DNA of 61,446 bases from Mycobacterium nebraskense. GTDB lineage: Bacteria > Actinomycetota > Actinomycetes > Mycobacteriales > Mycobacteriaceae. Location: positions 1-61,446 of the forward strand of contig NZ_LQPH01000103.1 in assembly GCF_002102255.1 (NCBI RefSeq), written 5' to 3'. The notes below the pieces were generated by a model, which was not told the DNA's origin, ran no database searches, and was given only the letters and a program-made list of their open reading frames with translations. Shown here in pieces: positions 51,070 to 60,162 of this stretch (its first letter is position 1; every line of letters starts with the position of its first letter). A program made the position numbers and the translations under genes.

Positions 51070-53627
51070 GGTGGCGGCTGGCCGGGGGGCGGGGCTTGGG
51101 GTCCGCCCGGCGGGACGCCCGGCTCGGGACCGCCAGCGCCCGGCGATGGCGGCGCGTTGGTGATCGTCGTGGGCGGTCCGACCGGGATGGTGATCCCGGG
51201 TGCCACTTCGATGGTGGGCTGGATGACGGTCACCGACGGCGCCGGTGGCGGGGGCGGCGGCGCCGGGACACCCGCGTAGCCGCCGATCTCGGTCGGCTTG
51301 GGGAACGACTCGTTGGACGTGCCCTTCAGGGCGCCGTCCATCGTGGACTTCCAGATGTCCGACGGCAGCCCCGAGCCGTAAACCGGTGAACCCGAGGCGG
51401 TTACCAGCGGCACGTCGCCTTTCGCGGTGCCCACCCACACGGCCGTCGACAGCGACGGCGTGTACCCGACCATCCAGGCGTCCTTGTCGGCGGTGGTGTC
51501 ACCCAGCTGCGTGGTACCCGTCTTGGCCGCCGACGGCCTGCCGCCCGACAAGGAGTGGCCGCGCGAATAGCTGGCGATCGGCTCCATGGCCGCGGTGACG
51601 TTGTCGGCCACGGCCTTCGGGATTCGCTGCTCGCCGTTGTTGTCGGACTTACTCGCGTCGAAGAGCACCTGGCCGTCGGAGTTGACGACCTTCTGCACGA
51701 AATGCGGCCGGTGGTAAAGACCGGAGGCCGCCAGCGTGGCGTACGCCGAGGCCATGTCGATCACCCGGGTCTGGTACTGCCCCAGCACAACGCCGTTGTT
51801 GGGCGGCCCGCCCTTGCCGTCCTCGGACAGCGTGTGGTCCACCCCGGGGAAGCTGGTCGCGATGCCGGCCTGGTGCGCGGCGTCCGCGACGGCCTGCGGG
51901 CCGCCCTTGAGCTTGAGCATCAGCCGGTAATAGGAGGTGTTCAACGACTGCTTGAGCGCCTGGGCGATGTTGCACGTCCCACAGCCCTCGCCGTCGACGT
52001 TCGTGATCTTGATGCCGTCGACCGTCAGCGGCGAACTGTCGACCTGGTAACCCAGCCCGATCCCCTGCTCGAGCGCGGCGACCAAAGCGAACACCTTGAA
52101 CGACGAACCGGTTTGCAGCCCGGCCTGCGCGAAGTCGAAACCGTTGGCGTCCGTACCGCCGTAGTAGGCCCGTATCGCCCCGTCGTGCGGGTCGACCGAC
52201 ACCACCGCCGACCGCATGTCGGGGTCCTGACCGTCAAGGTATTTCGATACCGCCTTTTCGGCGGCCTGCTGGGCTTTCGGGTCGATGGTGGTGGTGACCT
52301 GCAAGCCCTGGGTGTTCAGGGTTCGCTCGTCGATGTTGAACAGCTCCATCAACTCTTTGGTCACCTGGCGCTCGATCAGCCCGTTGGGCCCCGTCGTCTG
52401 GTTCTCCGCGCGTGCCTGATCGGGCGGCACGGTCTGTGGGAACTCCTGCGCGGCGCGGTCACTGGGTGACAGCGCCTTGGTCTCCACCATGCCGTCGAGC
52501 ACCCAGTTCCAGCGGGCCCGGGAGCCCTGCGGATCGACGGCCGGGTCCAGCGAGGACGGGCGCCGAATCAGCGCCGCCAGCAGCGCCCCCTCTGAGACGG
52601 TGAGCTGCTCGACGGGCTTGTTGAAGTAAGCCTTGGCGGCGGCGGAGATGCCATAGGCGCCCCGGCCGAAGTAGATGATGTTCAAATAGGCCTGCAGCAC
52701 ATCGTCTTTCGACCACTCCCCCGACATCTTGGTGGCGATGACGAGTTCCTTGGCCTTGCGCATCAGACCGCTGACGCCGTGTTGAGCCGACCCCACCAGC
52801 GCGTTCTTCACGTATTGCTGCGTGATCGTCGAGCCGCCCTGCAGATCGCCGTTGCCGAAGAGGTTGTTGTTCACCGCCCGCGCGAAGCCGCTGAAGTCGA
52901 ACCCCGGGTTCGAATAGAAATTGCGGTCCTCGGCGGCGATCACCGCCTGGCGCACGTGCACCGGCACCTGGTTGATGTTGACATCGACCCGATTGCCTTC
53001 GGGCGGGATGATTTTGGCGATCTCGGATCCGTCGCTGGCCAGGATGGTGGAGACCTGGTTGGTGCGCAGGTCGCCCGGCTTGGGGATGTCGACGATGAAG
53101 TAGGCCATGGCGAACGTGACGATCGGCAGGATCAACAGCACCGCCGCCGACAGGTAGGCCGCTCGCCGCACCCACAACCAGTTGATCTGCTGAGTCCAGT
53201 GGACGTCGCCCCGCGGCCGGGGCCCGAAGCCGTCCGGCCCGCCGGGCCGTCCCCGTGGCCCGAGTGGCGGTGGTGGTCCTCCAGGCGGGCGGCCTCCGGC
53301 GCTCGGCCGGTCGCGGCGCGGCGACGTCCGGCTGTCCAGCGCGGCCTTCACCTCGTCGAGCGCATCCCGTTGCAAGGGAGTCGACGGAGGGCCGCCCAAT
53401 GCGGCTTTGACTTCTTCGATGCTGGGATCGGACCGCCGGGGCGAGCGGTCGTCGACGACCGGCGGGAGGATCGTGGTCAGCCGGTCGTCCGGGGGAACTC
53501 CACGACGTTGGCCGGGTGCCGACGGCGCGTCACGCGGGCGCTCGCCGCTTCCATGTTTGCCCACACGCTCAGTCGCCGGCCCATCCGCATCGCTGGACGA
53601 CTGGTTGTGGCGTCCGTCGTTATTCAA
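51066..53627 (-). CDS. ponA1: Bifunctional penicillin-binding protein 1A (PonA1)
   Basis: An 853-residue class A PBP that polymerises and cross-links peptidoglycan. A disordered, proline/arginine-rich cytosolic tail of about 150 residues leads to one transmembrane helix (AAYLSAAVLLILPIVTFAMA). The glycosyltransferase domain has RQAVIAAEDRNFY and STITQQYVKN. The transpeptidase motifs are TGSSFKVF (SxxK), SLNTSYY (SxN) and KTGTTQLG (KTG). A proline-rich extracellular tail ends the chain. Its start overlaps the Rv0049-like gene by eight bases and its end overlaps the GT87 gene by four, making a tight operon. Confidence 0.96.
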   Translation of the reverse strand: MNNDGRHNQSSSDADGPATERVGKHGSGERPRDAPSAPGQRRGVPPDDRLTTILPPVVDDRSPRRSDPSIEEVKAALGGPPSTPLQRDALDEVKAALDSRTSPRRDRPSAGGRPPGGPPPPLGPRGRPGGPDGFGPRPRGDVHWTQQINWLWVRRAAYLSAAVLLILPIVTFAMAYFIVDIPKPGDLRTNQVSTILASDGSEIAKIIPPEGNRVDVNINQVPVHVRQAVIAAEDRNFYSNPGFDFSGFARAVNNNLFGNGDLQGGSTITQQYVKNALVGSAQHGVSGLMRKAKELVIATKMSGEWSKDDVLQAYLNIIYFGRGAYGISAAAKAYFNKPVEQLTVSEGALLAALIRRPSSLDPAVDPQGSRARWNWVLDGMVETKALSPSDRAAQEFPQTVPPDQARAENQTTGPNGLIERQVTKELMELFNIDERTLNTQGLQVTTTIDPKAQQAAEKAVSKYLDGQDPDMRSAVVSVDPHDGAIRAYYGGTDANGFDFAQAGLQTGSSFKVFALVAALEQGIGLGYQVDSSPLTVDGIKITNVDGEGCGTCNIAQALKQSLNTSYYRLMLKLKGGPQAVADAAHQAGIATSFPGVDHTLSEDGKGGPPNNGVVLGQYQTRVIDMASAYATLAASGLYHRPHFVQKVVNSDGQVLFDASKSDNNGEQRIPKAVADNVTAAMEPIASYSRGHSLSGGRPSAAKTGTTQLGDTTADKDAWMVGYTPSLSTAVWVGTAKGDVPLVTASGSPVYGSGLPSDIWKSTMDGALKGTSNESFPKPTEIGGYAGVPAPPPPPPAPSVTVIQPTIEVAPGITIPVGPPTTITNAPPSPGAGGPEPGVPPGGPQAPPPGQPPP

Positions 53628-54045
53628 TGGCCGTGCGCGCGCCGTTTCGCGCCGTCCGCGTAGTCCGGGTGCCCTTGGGTGGGCGCGCCGCGCCGAGCAC
53701 GTACGACTTGACCAGATGATTCCAGCTGCAGGTTCGGCATACCTCCACCACGTGGACGGCGAACTCGTCGAAGCGGGTCGCCAGCAGGACCAACTCTTCG
53801 GCCGTGCGTGCCGAGCCCGATACCGGACCCAGGTGTTCGCCGAACACCCACGACACCAGCGTCAGCTGCTCCTTGCGGCAGATCGGGCACATGACCTGGC
53901 TCGGTTTCCCGTGAAACTTGGCGGCGCGCAGCAGATAAGGGTTCGCGTCACACACCTCGGACACACCCGTACGTCCCGAGTACACCTCGGCCAGCAGTGC
54001 TCGCCGCCGGAGGGCGTAGTCCACCACTTGTCGCTGCAGTCGCAC
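53620..54045 (-). CDS. DUF5318 zinc-ribbon protein (Rv0049-like)
   Basis: A 141-residue conserved mycobacterial protein. It begins VRLQRQVVDYALRRRALL and carries two cysteine pairs, CPICRKEQL and EVCRTCSWNHLV, which should bind one zinc ion. A basic tail rich in Arg and Thr follows. GTG at 54045 was taken because homologues begin there. It heads the ponA1-GT87 operon, overlapping ponA1 by eight bases. Function unknown; a link to cell-wall synthesis is inferred from position only. Confidence 0.85.
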   Translation of the reverse strand: MRLQRQVVDYALRRRALLAEVYSGRTGVSEVCDANPYLLRAAKFHGKPSQVMCPICRKEQLTLVSWVFGEHLGPVSGSARTAEELVLLATRFDEFAVHVVEVCRTCSWNHLVKSYVLGAARPPKGTRTTRTARNGARTAIE

Positions 54046-54165
54046 GCCCCCCAGAGTACGTCGCCATCCAGACGACCGATACGCAACCAAACCGTGGCGG
54101 CCCGAGTCGGGCAATCGGCCGGTGCTTTCTGTGCCGGACCGGGGCCGGACTCTACGATCATCCCC

Positions 54166-55047
54166 GTGGCGAAATGGCTCGGGACATCGCTGGGCGGTGA
54201 GGCGGCGGCGAGCACCCGCGCCAAAGACATCAACCGGCAGGACGCCTGCAGGATTCTCGACAACGCCTTGAACGACGGTGAGCTCTCCATGGAGGAGCAC
54301 CGGGAACGGGTCAGCGCGGCCACCAAGGCGGTCACCCTCGGCGACCTGCAGGCCCTGATGACCGACCTGCAGACCGACAGCACCGCGCTGCACCCACCCG
54401 CCGCCAAGGGTCCGCCGGTGTCACCGAAGTTCGGCGGCTGGGGCACGGTCGCCATCGCCTTCGCCGTGTCGGTGCTGCTGGGCATCGGCATCGGATGGGG
54501 CCTGTACGGGAACACCCCGTCGCCCCTGGACTTCACCACCGACCCCGGGGCTAAGCCCGACGGAGTTGGCGCCGTGGTGCTGACCCCGCCCACCCAACTG
54601 CATTCGGTCGGGGGGCTCACCGGGCTGCTCGAGCAAACGCGCAAACGGTTCGGCGACACCATGGGGTACCGGCTGGTGATCTACCCGACGTACGCGGTGC
54701 TCGACCGGGCGGATCCCTCCGACGATCGTCGGGTGCTGGCCTACACCTACCGCGGCGGCTGGGGCGACCCGACCAGCTCGGCCAAAAGCTCCGCGGACGG
54801 TTCTGTTCCGGTTGACCTGAGCAAGTTCGACGTCACGGCGACGGTGGGCATCATGCGCGGCGCCCCGCAGACCCTGCACATGAAGCCGTCGGACGTCAAA
54901 ACCGAGTACCTCAACATCGAGCCGGCGGCGGACCCGACCACCCCCGGTGCCCTATCGCTGTCGCTGTATGTCTCCAGCGACTACGGTGGTGGCTACATCG
55001 TCTTCGCAGGTGACGGTACCGTGAAGCAACTGAATCTGCCGTCCTAG
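54166..55047 (+). CDS. DUF1707-domain membrane protein (Rv0048c-like)
   Basis: A 293-residue protein: an N-terminal DUF1707 (SHOCT-like) module, INRQDACRILDNALNDGELS and EEHRERVSAATKAVTLGDL, then a proline-rich linker, one transmembrane helix (VAIAFAVSVLLGIGIGWGLY) and a ~180-residue external domain. The GTG at 54166 was chosen as the homologous start. Corresponding gene Rv0048c lies in the same order in M. tuberculosis. Function is unknown. It is divergent from the Rv0049-like gene, sharing a 120-base promoter region. Confidence 0.85.
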   Translation: MAKWLGTSLGGEAAASTRAKDINRQDACRILDNALNDGELSMEEHRERVSAATKAVTLGDLQALMTDLQTDSTALHPPAAKGPPVSPKFGGWGTVAIAFAVSVLLGIGIGWGLYGNTPSPLDFTTDPGAKPDGVGAVVLTPPTQLHSVGGLTGLLEQTRKRFGDTMGYRLVIYPTYAVLDRADPSDDRRVLAYTYRGGWGDPTSSAKSSADGSVPVDLSKFDVTATVGIMRGAPQTLHMKPSDVKTEYLNIEPAADPTTPGALSLSLYVSSDYGGGYIVFAGDGTVKQLNLPS

Positions 55048-55128
55048 GCGGCCGGCTACCGGCGCGATTCGATTCCCGCGCACCCTGAGCTAATAGCCGA
55101 CGAACATTCGGTGGTGTTGTGGCGAATA

Positions 55129-55141
55129 TATCGAGGCGATA
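55129..55141. promoter_or_regulatory. Short palindrome upstream of the PadR-ino1 unit
   Basis: TATCG and CGATA flank AGG as a perfect inverted repeat, 54 bases before the PadR start, inside an A/T-rich stretch. It is a candidate autoregulatory operator; PadR proteins more often bind ATGT-N8-ACAT, so this is tentative. Confidence 0.35.
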
Positions 55142-55195
55142 CGATGACGCGAGGCGTCGAACCGTCGTAACCGATCGTGCAAAGGGGGTGATTCG

Positions 55196-55732
55196 ATGCT
55201 TGAGCTCGCCATCCTGGGCCTTCTCATCGAATCGCCGATGCATGGTTACGAGTTGCGTAAACGGCTGACCGGTCTCCTCGGTGCGTTCCGTGCGTTCTCG
55301 TACGGTTCGCTCTACCCGGCCCTCCGGCGGATGCAGGCCGAAGGATTGATCGCCGAAGATGCCGCCCCGGCCGGAACGCCGGTTCGGCGCGCCCGGCGCG
55401 TCTACCAGCTAACCGACGAGGGCCGTCGGCGCTTCGGTGAGCTGGTAGCCGACACCGGCCCGCACAACTACACCGACGACGGCTTCGGGGTGCACCTCGC
55501 GTTCTTCAACCGGACTCCGGCTGAGGCGCGCATGCGCATCCTGGAAGGTCGTCGCCGTCAGGTTGAGGAGCGGCGGGAAGGCCTGCGCGAAGCCGTGGCG
55601 CGGGCCAGTAACTCGTTCGACCGCTACACCCGCCAACTTCACCAACTGGGGCTCGAGTCCAGCGAGCGCGAAGTGAAGTGGCTCAACGAGCTCATTGCTG
55701 CGGAGCGGGCGATGCCCGGCCTCTCCGAGTAG
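55196..55732 (+). CDS. PadR-family transcriptional regulator (Rv0047c-like)
   Basis: A 178-residue regulator. The winged HTH ([51 protein letters not shown]) fills the first ~85 residues, and a helical C-terminal domain ([20 protein letters not shown]) serves dimerisation. AAAGGGGGTGA before the ATG is a strong binding site. In M. tuberculosis Rv0047c precedes ino1 in the same way; the 64-base gap suggests cotranscription and control of inositol synthesis. Confidence 0.93.
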   Translation: MLELAILGLLIESPMHGYELRKRLTGLLGAFRAFSYGSLYPALRRMQAEGLIAEDAAPAGTPVRRARRVYQLTDEGRRRFGELVADTGPHNYTDDGFGVHLAFFNRTPAEARMRILEGRRRQVEERREGLREAVARASNSFDRYTRQLHQLGLESSEREVKWLNELIAAERAMPGLSE

Positions 55733-55796
55733 ACGTAAAACCCTGCACGAATCCGATCAGCTGCGACACAAGGTTATGGAGTTAGGAGAACGCCCC

Positions 55797-56894
55797 ATGA
55801 GTGAGCAGAACGCGCCACAGGCGTCGACGGAGGTACGAGTCGCCATTGTCGGCGTCGGTAACTGCGCGTCTTCGCTGGTACAGGGCGTCGAGTACTACCA
55901 GAACGCCGACGAGAACAGCACCGTGCCCGGCCTGATGCACGTGAAGTTCGGCCAGTACCACGTGCGCGACGTCAAGTTCGTCGCCGCCTTCGACGTGGAC
56001 GCCAAGAAGGTCGGCTTCGACCTGTCCGACGCGATCTTCGCCTCGGAGAACAACACGATCAAGATCGCCGACGTGCCGCCCACCAACGTGACGGTGCAGC
56101 GCGGCCCGACCCTGGACGGCATCGGCAAGTACTACGCCGACACCATCGAGCTGTCGGACGCCGAGCCAGTCGACGTGGTCAAGGTCCTCAAGGAGAACAA
56201 CGTCGACGTGCTGGTGTCCTACCTGCCTGTCGGTTCGGAAGAGGCCGACAAGTTCTACGCCCAGTGCGCCATCGACGCCGGCGTCGCGTTCGTCAACGCG
56301 CTGCCGGTGTTCATCGCCTCGGACCCGGTCTGGGCCAAGAAATTCGCCGACGCGGGTGTGCCCATAGTGGGCGACGACATCAAGAGCCAGGTCGGCGCCA
56401 CCATCACCCACCGCGTGATGGCCAAGCTTTTCGAGGACCGGGGCGTGCAGCTGGATCGCACCATGCAGCTCAACGTCGGCGGCAACATGGACTTCCTCAA
56501 CATGCTCGAGCGCGAGCGGCTGGAGTCCAAGAAGATCTCCAAAACCCAGGCCGTCACCTCCAACCTGCAGCGCGAGTTCAAGACCAAGGACGTGCACATC
56601 GGCCCGTCCGACCACGTCGGCTGGCTCGACGACCGCAAGTGGGCCTACGTGCGACTCGAGGGACGCGCCTTCGGCGACGTGCCGCTGAACCTGGAGTACA
56701 AGCTCGAGGTGTGGGACTCGCCGAACTCGGCCGGCGTCATCATCGACGCGGTGCGGGCGGCCAAGATCGCCAAAGACCGCGGCGTCGGCGGCCCGGTGAT
56801 CCCGGCCTCGGCTTACCTGATGAAGAGCCCGCCGCAGCAGCTGCCCGACGACATCGCGCGCACCCAGCTGGAAGAGTTCATCAGCGAGGGCTGA
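55797..56894 (+). CDS. ino1: Inositol-3-phosphate synthase
   Basis: A 365-residue NAD-dependent enzyme that converts glucose-6-phosphate to inositol-1-phosphate, the entry to phosphatidylinositol, PIMs, lipoarabinomannan and mycothiol. The NAD motif is [16 protein letters not shown]; conserved family blocks are [28 protein letters not shown] and [13 protein letters not shown]. The ATG at 55797 follows TTAGGAGAA. Length matches the 367-residue M. tuberculosis Ino1. Encoded after a PadR regulator in the conserved order. Confidence 0.97.
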   Translation: MSEQNAPQASTEVRVAIVGVGNCASSLVQGVEYYQNADENSTVPGLMHVKFGQYHVRDVKFVAAFDVDAKKVGFDLSDAIFASENNTIKIADVPPTNVTVQRGPTLDGIGKYYADTIELSDAEPVDVVKVLKENNVDVLVSYLPVGSEEADKFYAQCAIDAGVAFVNALPVFIASDPVWAKKFADAGVPIVGDDIKSQVGATITHRVMAKLFEDRGVQLDRTMQLNVGGNMDFLNMLERERLESKKISKTQAVTSNLQREFKTKDVHIGPSDHVGWLDDRKWAYVRLEGRAFGDVPLNLEYKLEVWDSPNSAGVIIDAVRAAKIAKDRGVGGPVIPASAYLMKSPPQQLPDDIARTQLEEFISEG

Positions 56895-57063
56895 GGCCGC
56901 CTGACCGGGCGCCCGACCATTGGGTGACGTTCAACGCGCTAGCACGTGCGCCAGCGCATTCGCGGATCACGTGATGGTCGGGGTGCGGTGCCGATGTGGC
57001 GTATGAGGCAGTGCCGCCAATTCGTCGACACGGCGCTGTGCGAGTGCTTAGCATCATCTCTCG

Positions 57064-58191
57064 ATGACCGTTCAACCCGCCGCGTTCTTACGCACGACGC
57101 TCCCGCTGGACCTGTCCCGGCTCGAGGAGTTGGACAGCGGCAGGTACCACTCGATCTGGTTGCCCGACCACATGGTCAGCTTCTGGCCCGACTCGATCTG
57201 GACACCCGAGTTCACCGACCTGGCCGCCGCATCCCCTTCGCCGCACCGCCATCTGGACGGCCTGGCGGTAGCCGCCGCGGCCGCCGTCCTGACCGAGAAC
57301 GTTCCGCTTGTCAGCGCCGTCGTCGACACCGTGCGCCGCCACCCCAGCATGCTGGCCCAGACGGCGCTGACCATCGACCACCTCGCCAAGGGCCGTTTCA
57401 TCCTGGGCCTGGGCAGCGGCGAGAGCGAGAACACCCTGCCCTACGGCTTCGACTTCTCCAGACCGGTCAGCCGATTCGAGGAAGCGCTGAGGGTGATCCG
57501 GCTGCTCTGGGACAGCGACGGCCCGGTCGATTTCGACGGGCAGTTCTACTCGCTGCGCCACGCCCGGCTCGACACCGAGCCGTACGCGGGCCGCGCACCG
57601 CAGATCTGGATCGGCGCCAGCGGCCCGCGCATGCTCGAGATCGCCGGCCGGCACGCCGACGGGTGGTGGCCGGCCGGTGCCTGGACGCCGGAACACTACG
57701 CCGAAATGCTCTCCGCGGTAAGAGCATCCGCGGACCACGCTGGCCGCGATCCGCTGGCGATCACACCCTGCTTCATCCAGGTGTGCCTGATCGGAGAGAA
57801 CGAGGACGCCCTGGCCGAGATCCTGCGGGCACCCCTGGTGAAGGCGTTCCTGCTGCAGGTATCGGCGGAGACGTTGCGCGGCTTCGGGTTTGAGCATCCG
57901 ATGGGCGATGGCTGGCGCGGATTTCAGGACATCGACCCGGCGGTACTCACCCGCGAGCGGATCCTCGCGTTCCTCGACAAAGCGCGGCCCGAGATGGTGC
58001 TGGCCACCGTGCCACACGGGACACCGACGCAGGTTGCCAAGATCGTCAAGACGTACGTGGACGCGGGACTGCGCGTGCCCAAGATCCTGGATTACGGCGC
58101 CATGGCCGGCCTGAGGTACGCGGAGGCTTCGGCGGCGAACGTCCGCGCCGCCGAAGACGAACTGATGCGGCTGTGCGGGGGCCCGTCGTGA
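57064..58191 (+). CDS. LLM-class F420-dependent oxidoreductase (Rv0044c-like)
   Basis: A 375-residue luciferase-fold enzyme. It resembles phthiodiolone ketoreductase and Fgd2: SIWLPDHMVSFWPDSIWTPE, the motif GRFILGLGSGESENTLPYG, VSRFEEALRVIRLLWDSDGP and FEHPMGDGWRGFQDIDP. F420 use is inferred from the subgroup. In M. tuberculosis Rv0044c lies two genes from ino1, as here. Its stop overlaps the sulfotransferase start as GTGA, so it opens a four-gene coupled operon. Substrate unknown; a bulky alcohol or ketone lipid is plausible. Confidence 0.88.
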   Translation: MTVQPAAFLRTTLPLDLSRLEELDSGRYHSIWLPDHMVSFWPDSIWTPEFTDLAAASPSPHRHLDGLAVAAAAAVLTENVPLVSAVVDTVRRHPSMLAQTALTIDHLAKGRFILGLGSGESENTLPYGFDFSRPVSRFEEALRVIRLLWDSDGPVDFDGQFYSLRHARLDTEPYAGRAPQIWIGASGPRMLEIAGRHADGWWPAGAWTPEHYAEMLSAVRASADHAGRDPLAITPCFIQVCLIGENEDALAEILRAPLVKAFLLQVSAETLRGFGFEHPMGDGWRGFQDIDPAVLTRERILAFLDKARPEMVLATVPHGTPTQVAKIVKTYVDAGLRVPKILDYGAMAGLRYAEASAANVRAAEDELMRLCGGPS

Positions 58192-59357
58192 CGACGCCCC
58201 TGGACGCCGTCCAGCTGCTTGCCGCCGCGGAGGCCGAAACCGGGCTGCGCGACTACGGCGATCCCACGCTGCCGCAACGCTTCACCGTCGCCGTCGACCA
58301 CCTGAACGGCCTCGGCATGGACGCCGATGGCAACCGGCAAGCGGCGCAGGTGTGTCGATGGCTGCTGACGTCGCGTCTGGAATTCATCGAAGACCGCAAC
58401 CGCTACCCGATCGCCGAGGAGGTGATCGAGGGGCCGATGTTCGTCACGGGCGAACCCCGTTCGGGGACAACGCTAATGCACGCCCTGATGTCCGTCGATC
58501 CGCTGGCGCGGGCGCTGCGCTTCTGGGAAGTGATGTATCCGTCACCGCCACCGGGCCTGGCCGGTCCCGCCGACGACCGCCATCAGCGGGCCGACGCCGA
58601 CTGGCGCGAGATCAACGCCAAGATGCCCAAATGGCTGCACAGCCATCCCTATAACGACATGCTGGGCGACGGCCTGCCCGAAGACGAGCGCACCTGGGCG
58701 TTCGATTTCCGGGTGATGACGCCCACCGCCTGGTGGCGGGTGCCGATGCAGTCGCTGGTCGGCGGCCTGGCCACCGATGCAGCGGCGCAATATCGCCTCC
58801 ACAAAGCCATGCTGCAGCAGCTGCAATACTATCGGCCGCGTAAGTACTGGGTACTCAAGGGCTTTCATGGCTTCCGGCTCAAGGAACTCTTCGACACCTA
58901 TCCCGACGCGCACATGGTCTGGCTGCACCGCGACCCTGTACAGGTCGCCGCGTCGCGCACCATGATGATGGCCGACATCGCCGAAGGCATCGTCGGTCCG
59001 GTCGACCTGCACGCCGAAGCGAAGAAGCACCTCGAAATGACCCGATCCAGCATCGCCAACACGATGACCAATCCCTTGGTCGACGATCCGCGCATCCTGC
59101 ACGTCCGCTACGCCGACTTCATCGCCGACCACATCGGCACGGTGCGGCGCTACTACGCGTTCTGCGGCCGCGAGCTGACGGACGAGGCCGAATCGGCGAT
59201 GGGCGCCTACCTGGCCAACAATCGCGGCGACCGCTACGGCAAATTCAAGTACTCCACCCAACTGCTGATCGACATCGGCGAAGACCTCGATGCGCTGCAC
59301 GCGGAATTCCGGCCGTTCCGAGAGCGATTCGGCGTGGCCATCGAGAACCGGGCGTGA
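58188..59357 (+). CDS. Sulfotransferase-family protein (PAPS-dependent)
   Basis: A 389-residue member of the Sulfotransfer_3 group common in mycobacteria. The 5'-phosphosulfate loop is GEPRSGTTLMHALMSVDP, and the 3'-phosphate motif is VWLHRDPVQVAASRTMMMADI. The region between includes VLKGFHGFRLKELFDTYPDA. The GTG at 58188 overlaps the preceding stop by four bases. It would transfer sulfate from PAPS to a hydroxyl group; the partner genes suggest a steroid- or lipid-like molecule, but this is inference. The next gene starts one base after its stop. Confidence 0.88.
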   Translation: MTTPLDAVQLLAAAEAETGLRDYGDPTLPQRFTVAVDHLNGLGMDADGNRQAAQVCRWLLTSRLEFIEDRNRYPIAEEVIEGPMFVTGEPRSGTTLMHALMSVDPLARALRFWEVMYPSPPPGLAGPADDRHQRADADWREINAKMPKWLHSHPYNDMLGDGLPEDERTWAFDFRVMTPTAWWRVPMQSLVGGLATDAAAQYRLHKAMLQQLQYYRPRKYWVLKGFHGFRLKELFDTYPDAHMVWLHRDPVQVAASRTMMMADIAEGIVGPVDLHAEAKKHLEMTRSSIANTMTNPLVDDPRILHVRYADFIADHIGTVRRYYAFCGRELTDEAESAMGAYLANNRGDRYGKFKYSTQLLIDIGEDLDALHAEFRPFRERFGVAIENRA

Positions 59358-59358
59358 C

Positions 59359-60162
59359 ATGACGGGCGCACACAAACGTCTGTCCGTGCACAGCGTCACC
59401 TTCTATGGCGACTCGCTCGCCGAGATGCAAGCGCACTGGGCGGCGCTCGGCGTGTCCCGGCTGAGCATCCTGGACAGCCAGCTGCTCGACCCGGAATTTC
59501 CAATGTTGTTGCAGTGCAACGACTACACCGTGGAGGCCGTCTACCACCTGTTCGCCGGCGGCGCGCTGTCCAGCGACCCACAGGCCGCCCGCGCCGCACT
59601 GTCCACCGTGATCGACGCCGCGACGGCCGTCGGCGCTCGCACCGTCTACCTGCTCACCGGTGGGCGCGGTGACCTCACCTGGGCACGAGCCGCCGAACGG
59701 TTCTGCGCGATGGTGGCCCCCTGCGTAACGCACGCCAAGACGGCCGGGGTGGCGCTGGCCATCGAGAATGCTTCCAGCCTGTATGCCGACATCCACCTCG
59801 CCCACACGCTGCGAGACACCGTCGCACTGGCCGAGATGTGCGGCTTGAGCGTCTGCCTCGACGTGTTCCACTGCTGGGCCGAAGGGGATTTCGATGCGAT
59901 GGTGCAGCGGGCACTGCCGCGAACGGCGCTCATCCAATTGAGCGACTACGTCCTCGGCGACCGGGCGCTGCCGGGCCGGGCGGTTCCCGGCGACGGCACG
60001 ATTCCGATCGAACCCTTCGTCGCCCAAGCACTTGCCGGCGGCTATGCGCACGGTTTCGACCTGGAACTGATCGGTCCCCGCATCGACCGGGAGGGACGCC
60101 TCGAATCCGCCCAACGCGCATGTGATGTAGTCGGCGCAATGCTCGACAGGCTGGGTGCGTGA
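59359..60162 (+). CDS. Sugar phosphate isomerase/epimerase-like TIM barrel
   Basis: A 267-residue AP_endonuc_2/xylose-isomerase-like barrel. Metal-site motifs are AIENASSLYADIHLA (Glu), GLSVCLDVFHCWAEGD (Asp, His), ALIQLSDYVLGD and the C-terminal HGFDLELIGPRI (Glu). The set points to a divalent-metal isomerase, epimerase or lyase. It starts one base after the sulfotransferase stop, and its own stop overlaps the next gene's GTG. Its place in an operon with an F420 enzyme suggests a catabolic step on a ring or sugar-like intermediate. Confidence 0.83.
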   Translation: MTGAHKRLSVHSVTFYGDSLAEMQAHWAALGVSRLSILDSQLLDPEFPMLLQCNDYTVEAVYHLFAGGALSSDPQAARAALSTVIDAATAVGARTVYLLTGGRGDLTWARAAERFCAMVAPCVTHAKTAGVALAIENASSLYADIHLAHTLRDTVALAEMCGLSVCLDVFHCWAEGDFDAMVQRALPRTALIQLSDYVLGDRALPGRAVPGDGTIPIEPFVAQALAGGYAHGFDLELIGPRIDREGRLESAQRACDVVGAMLDRLGA

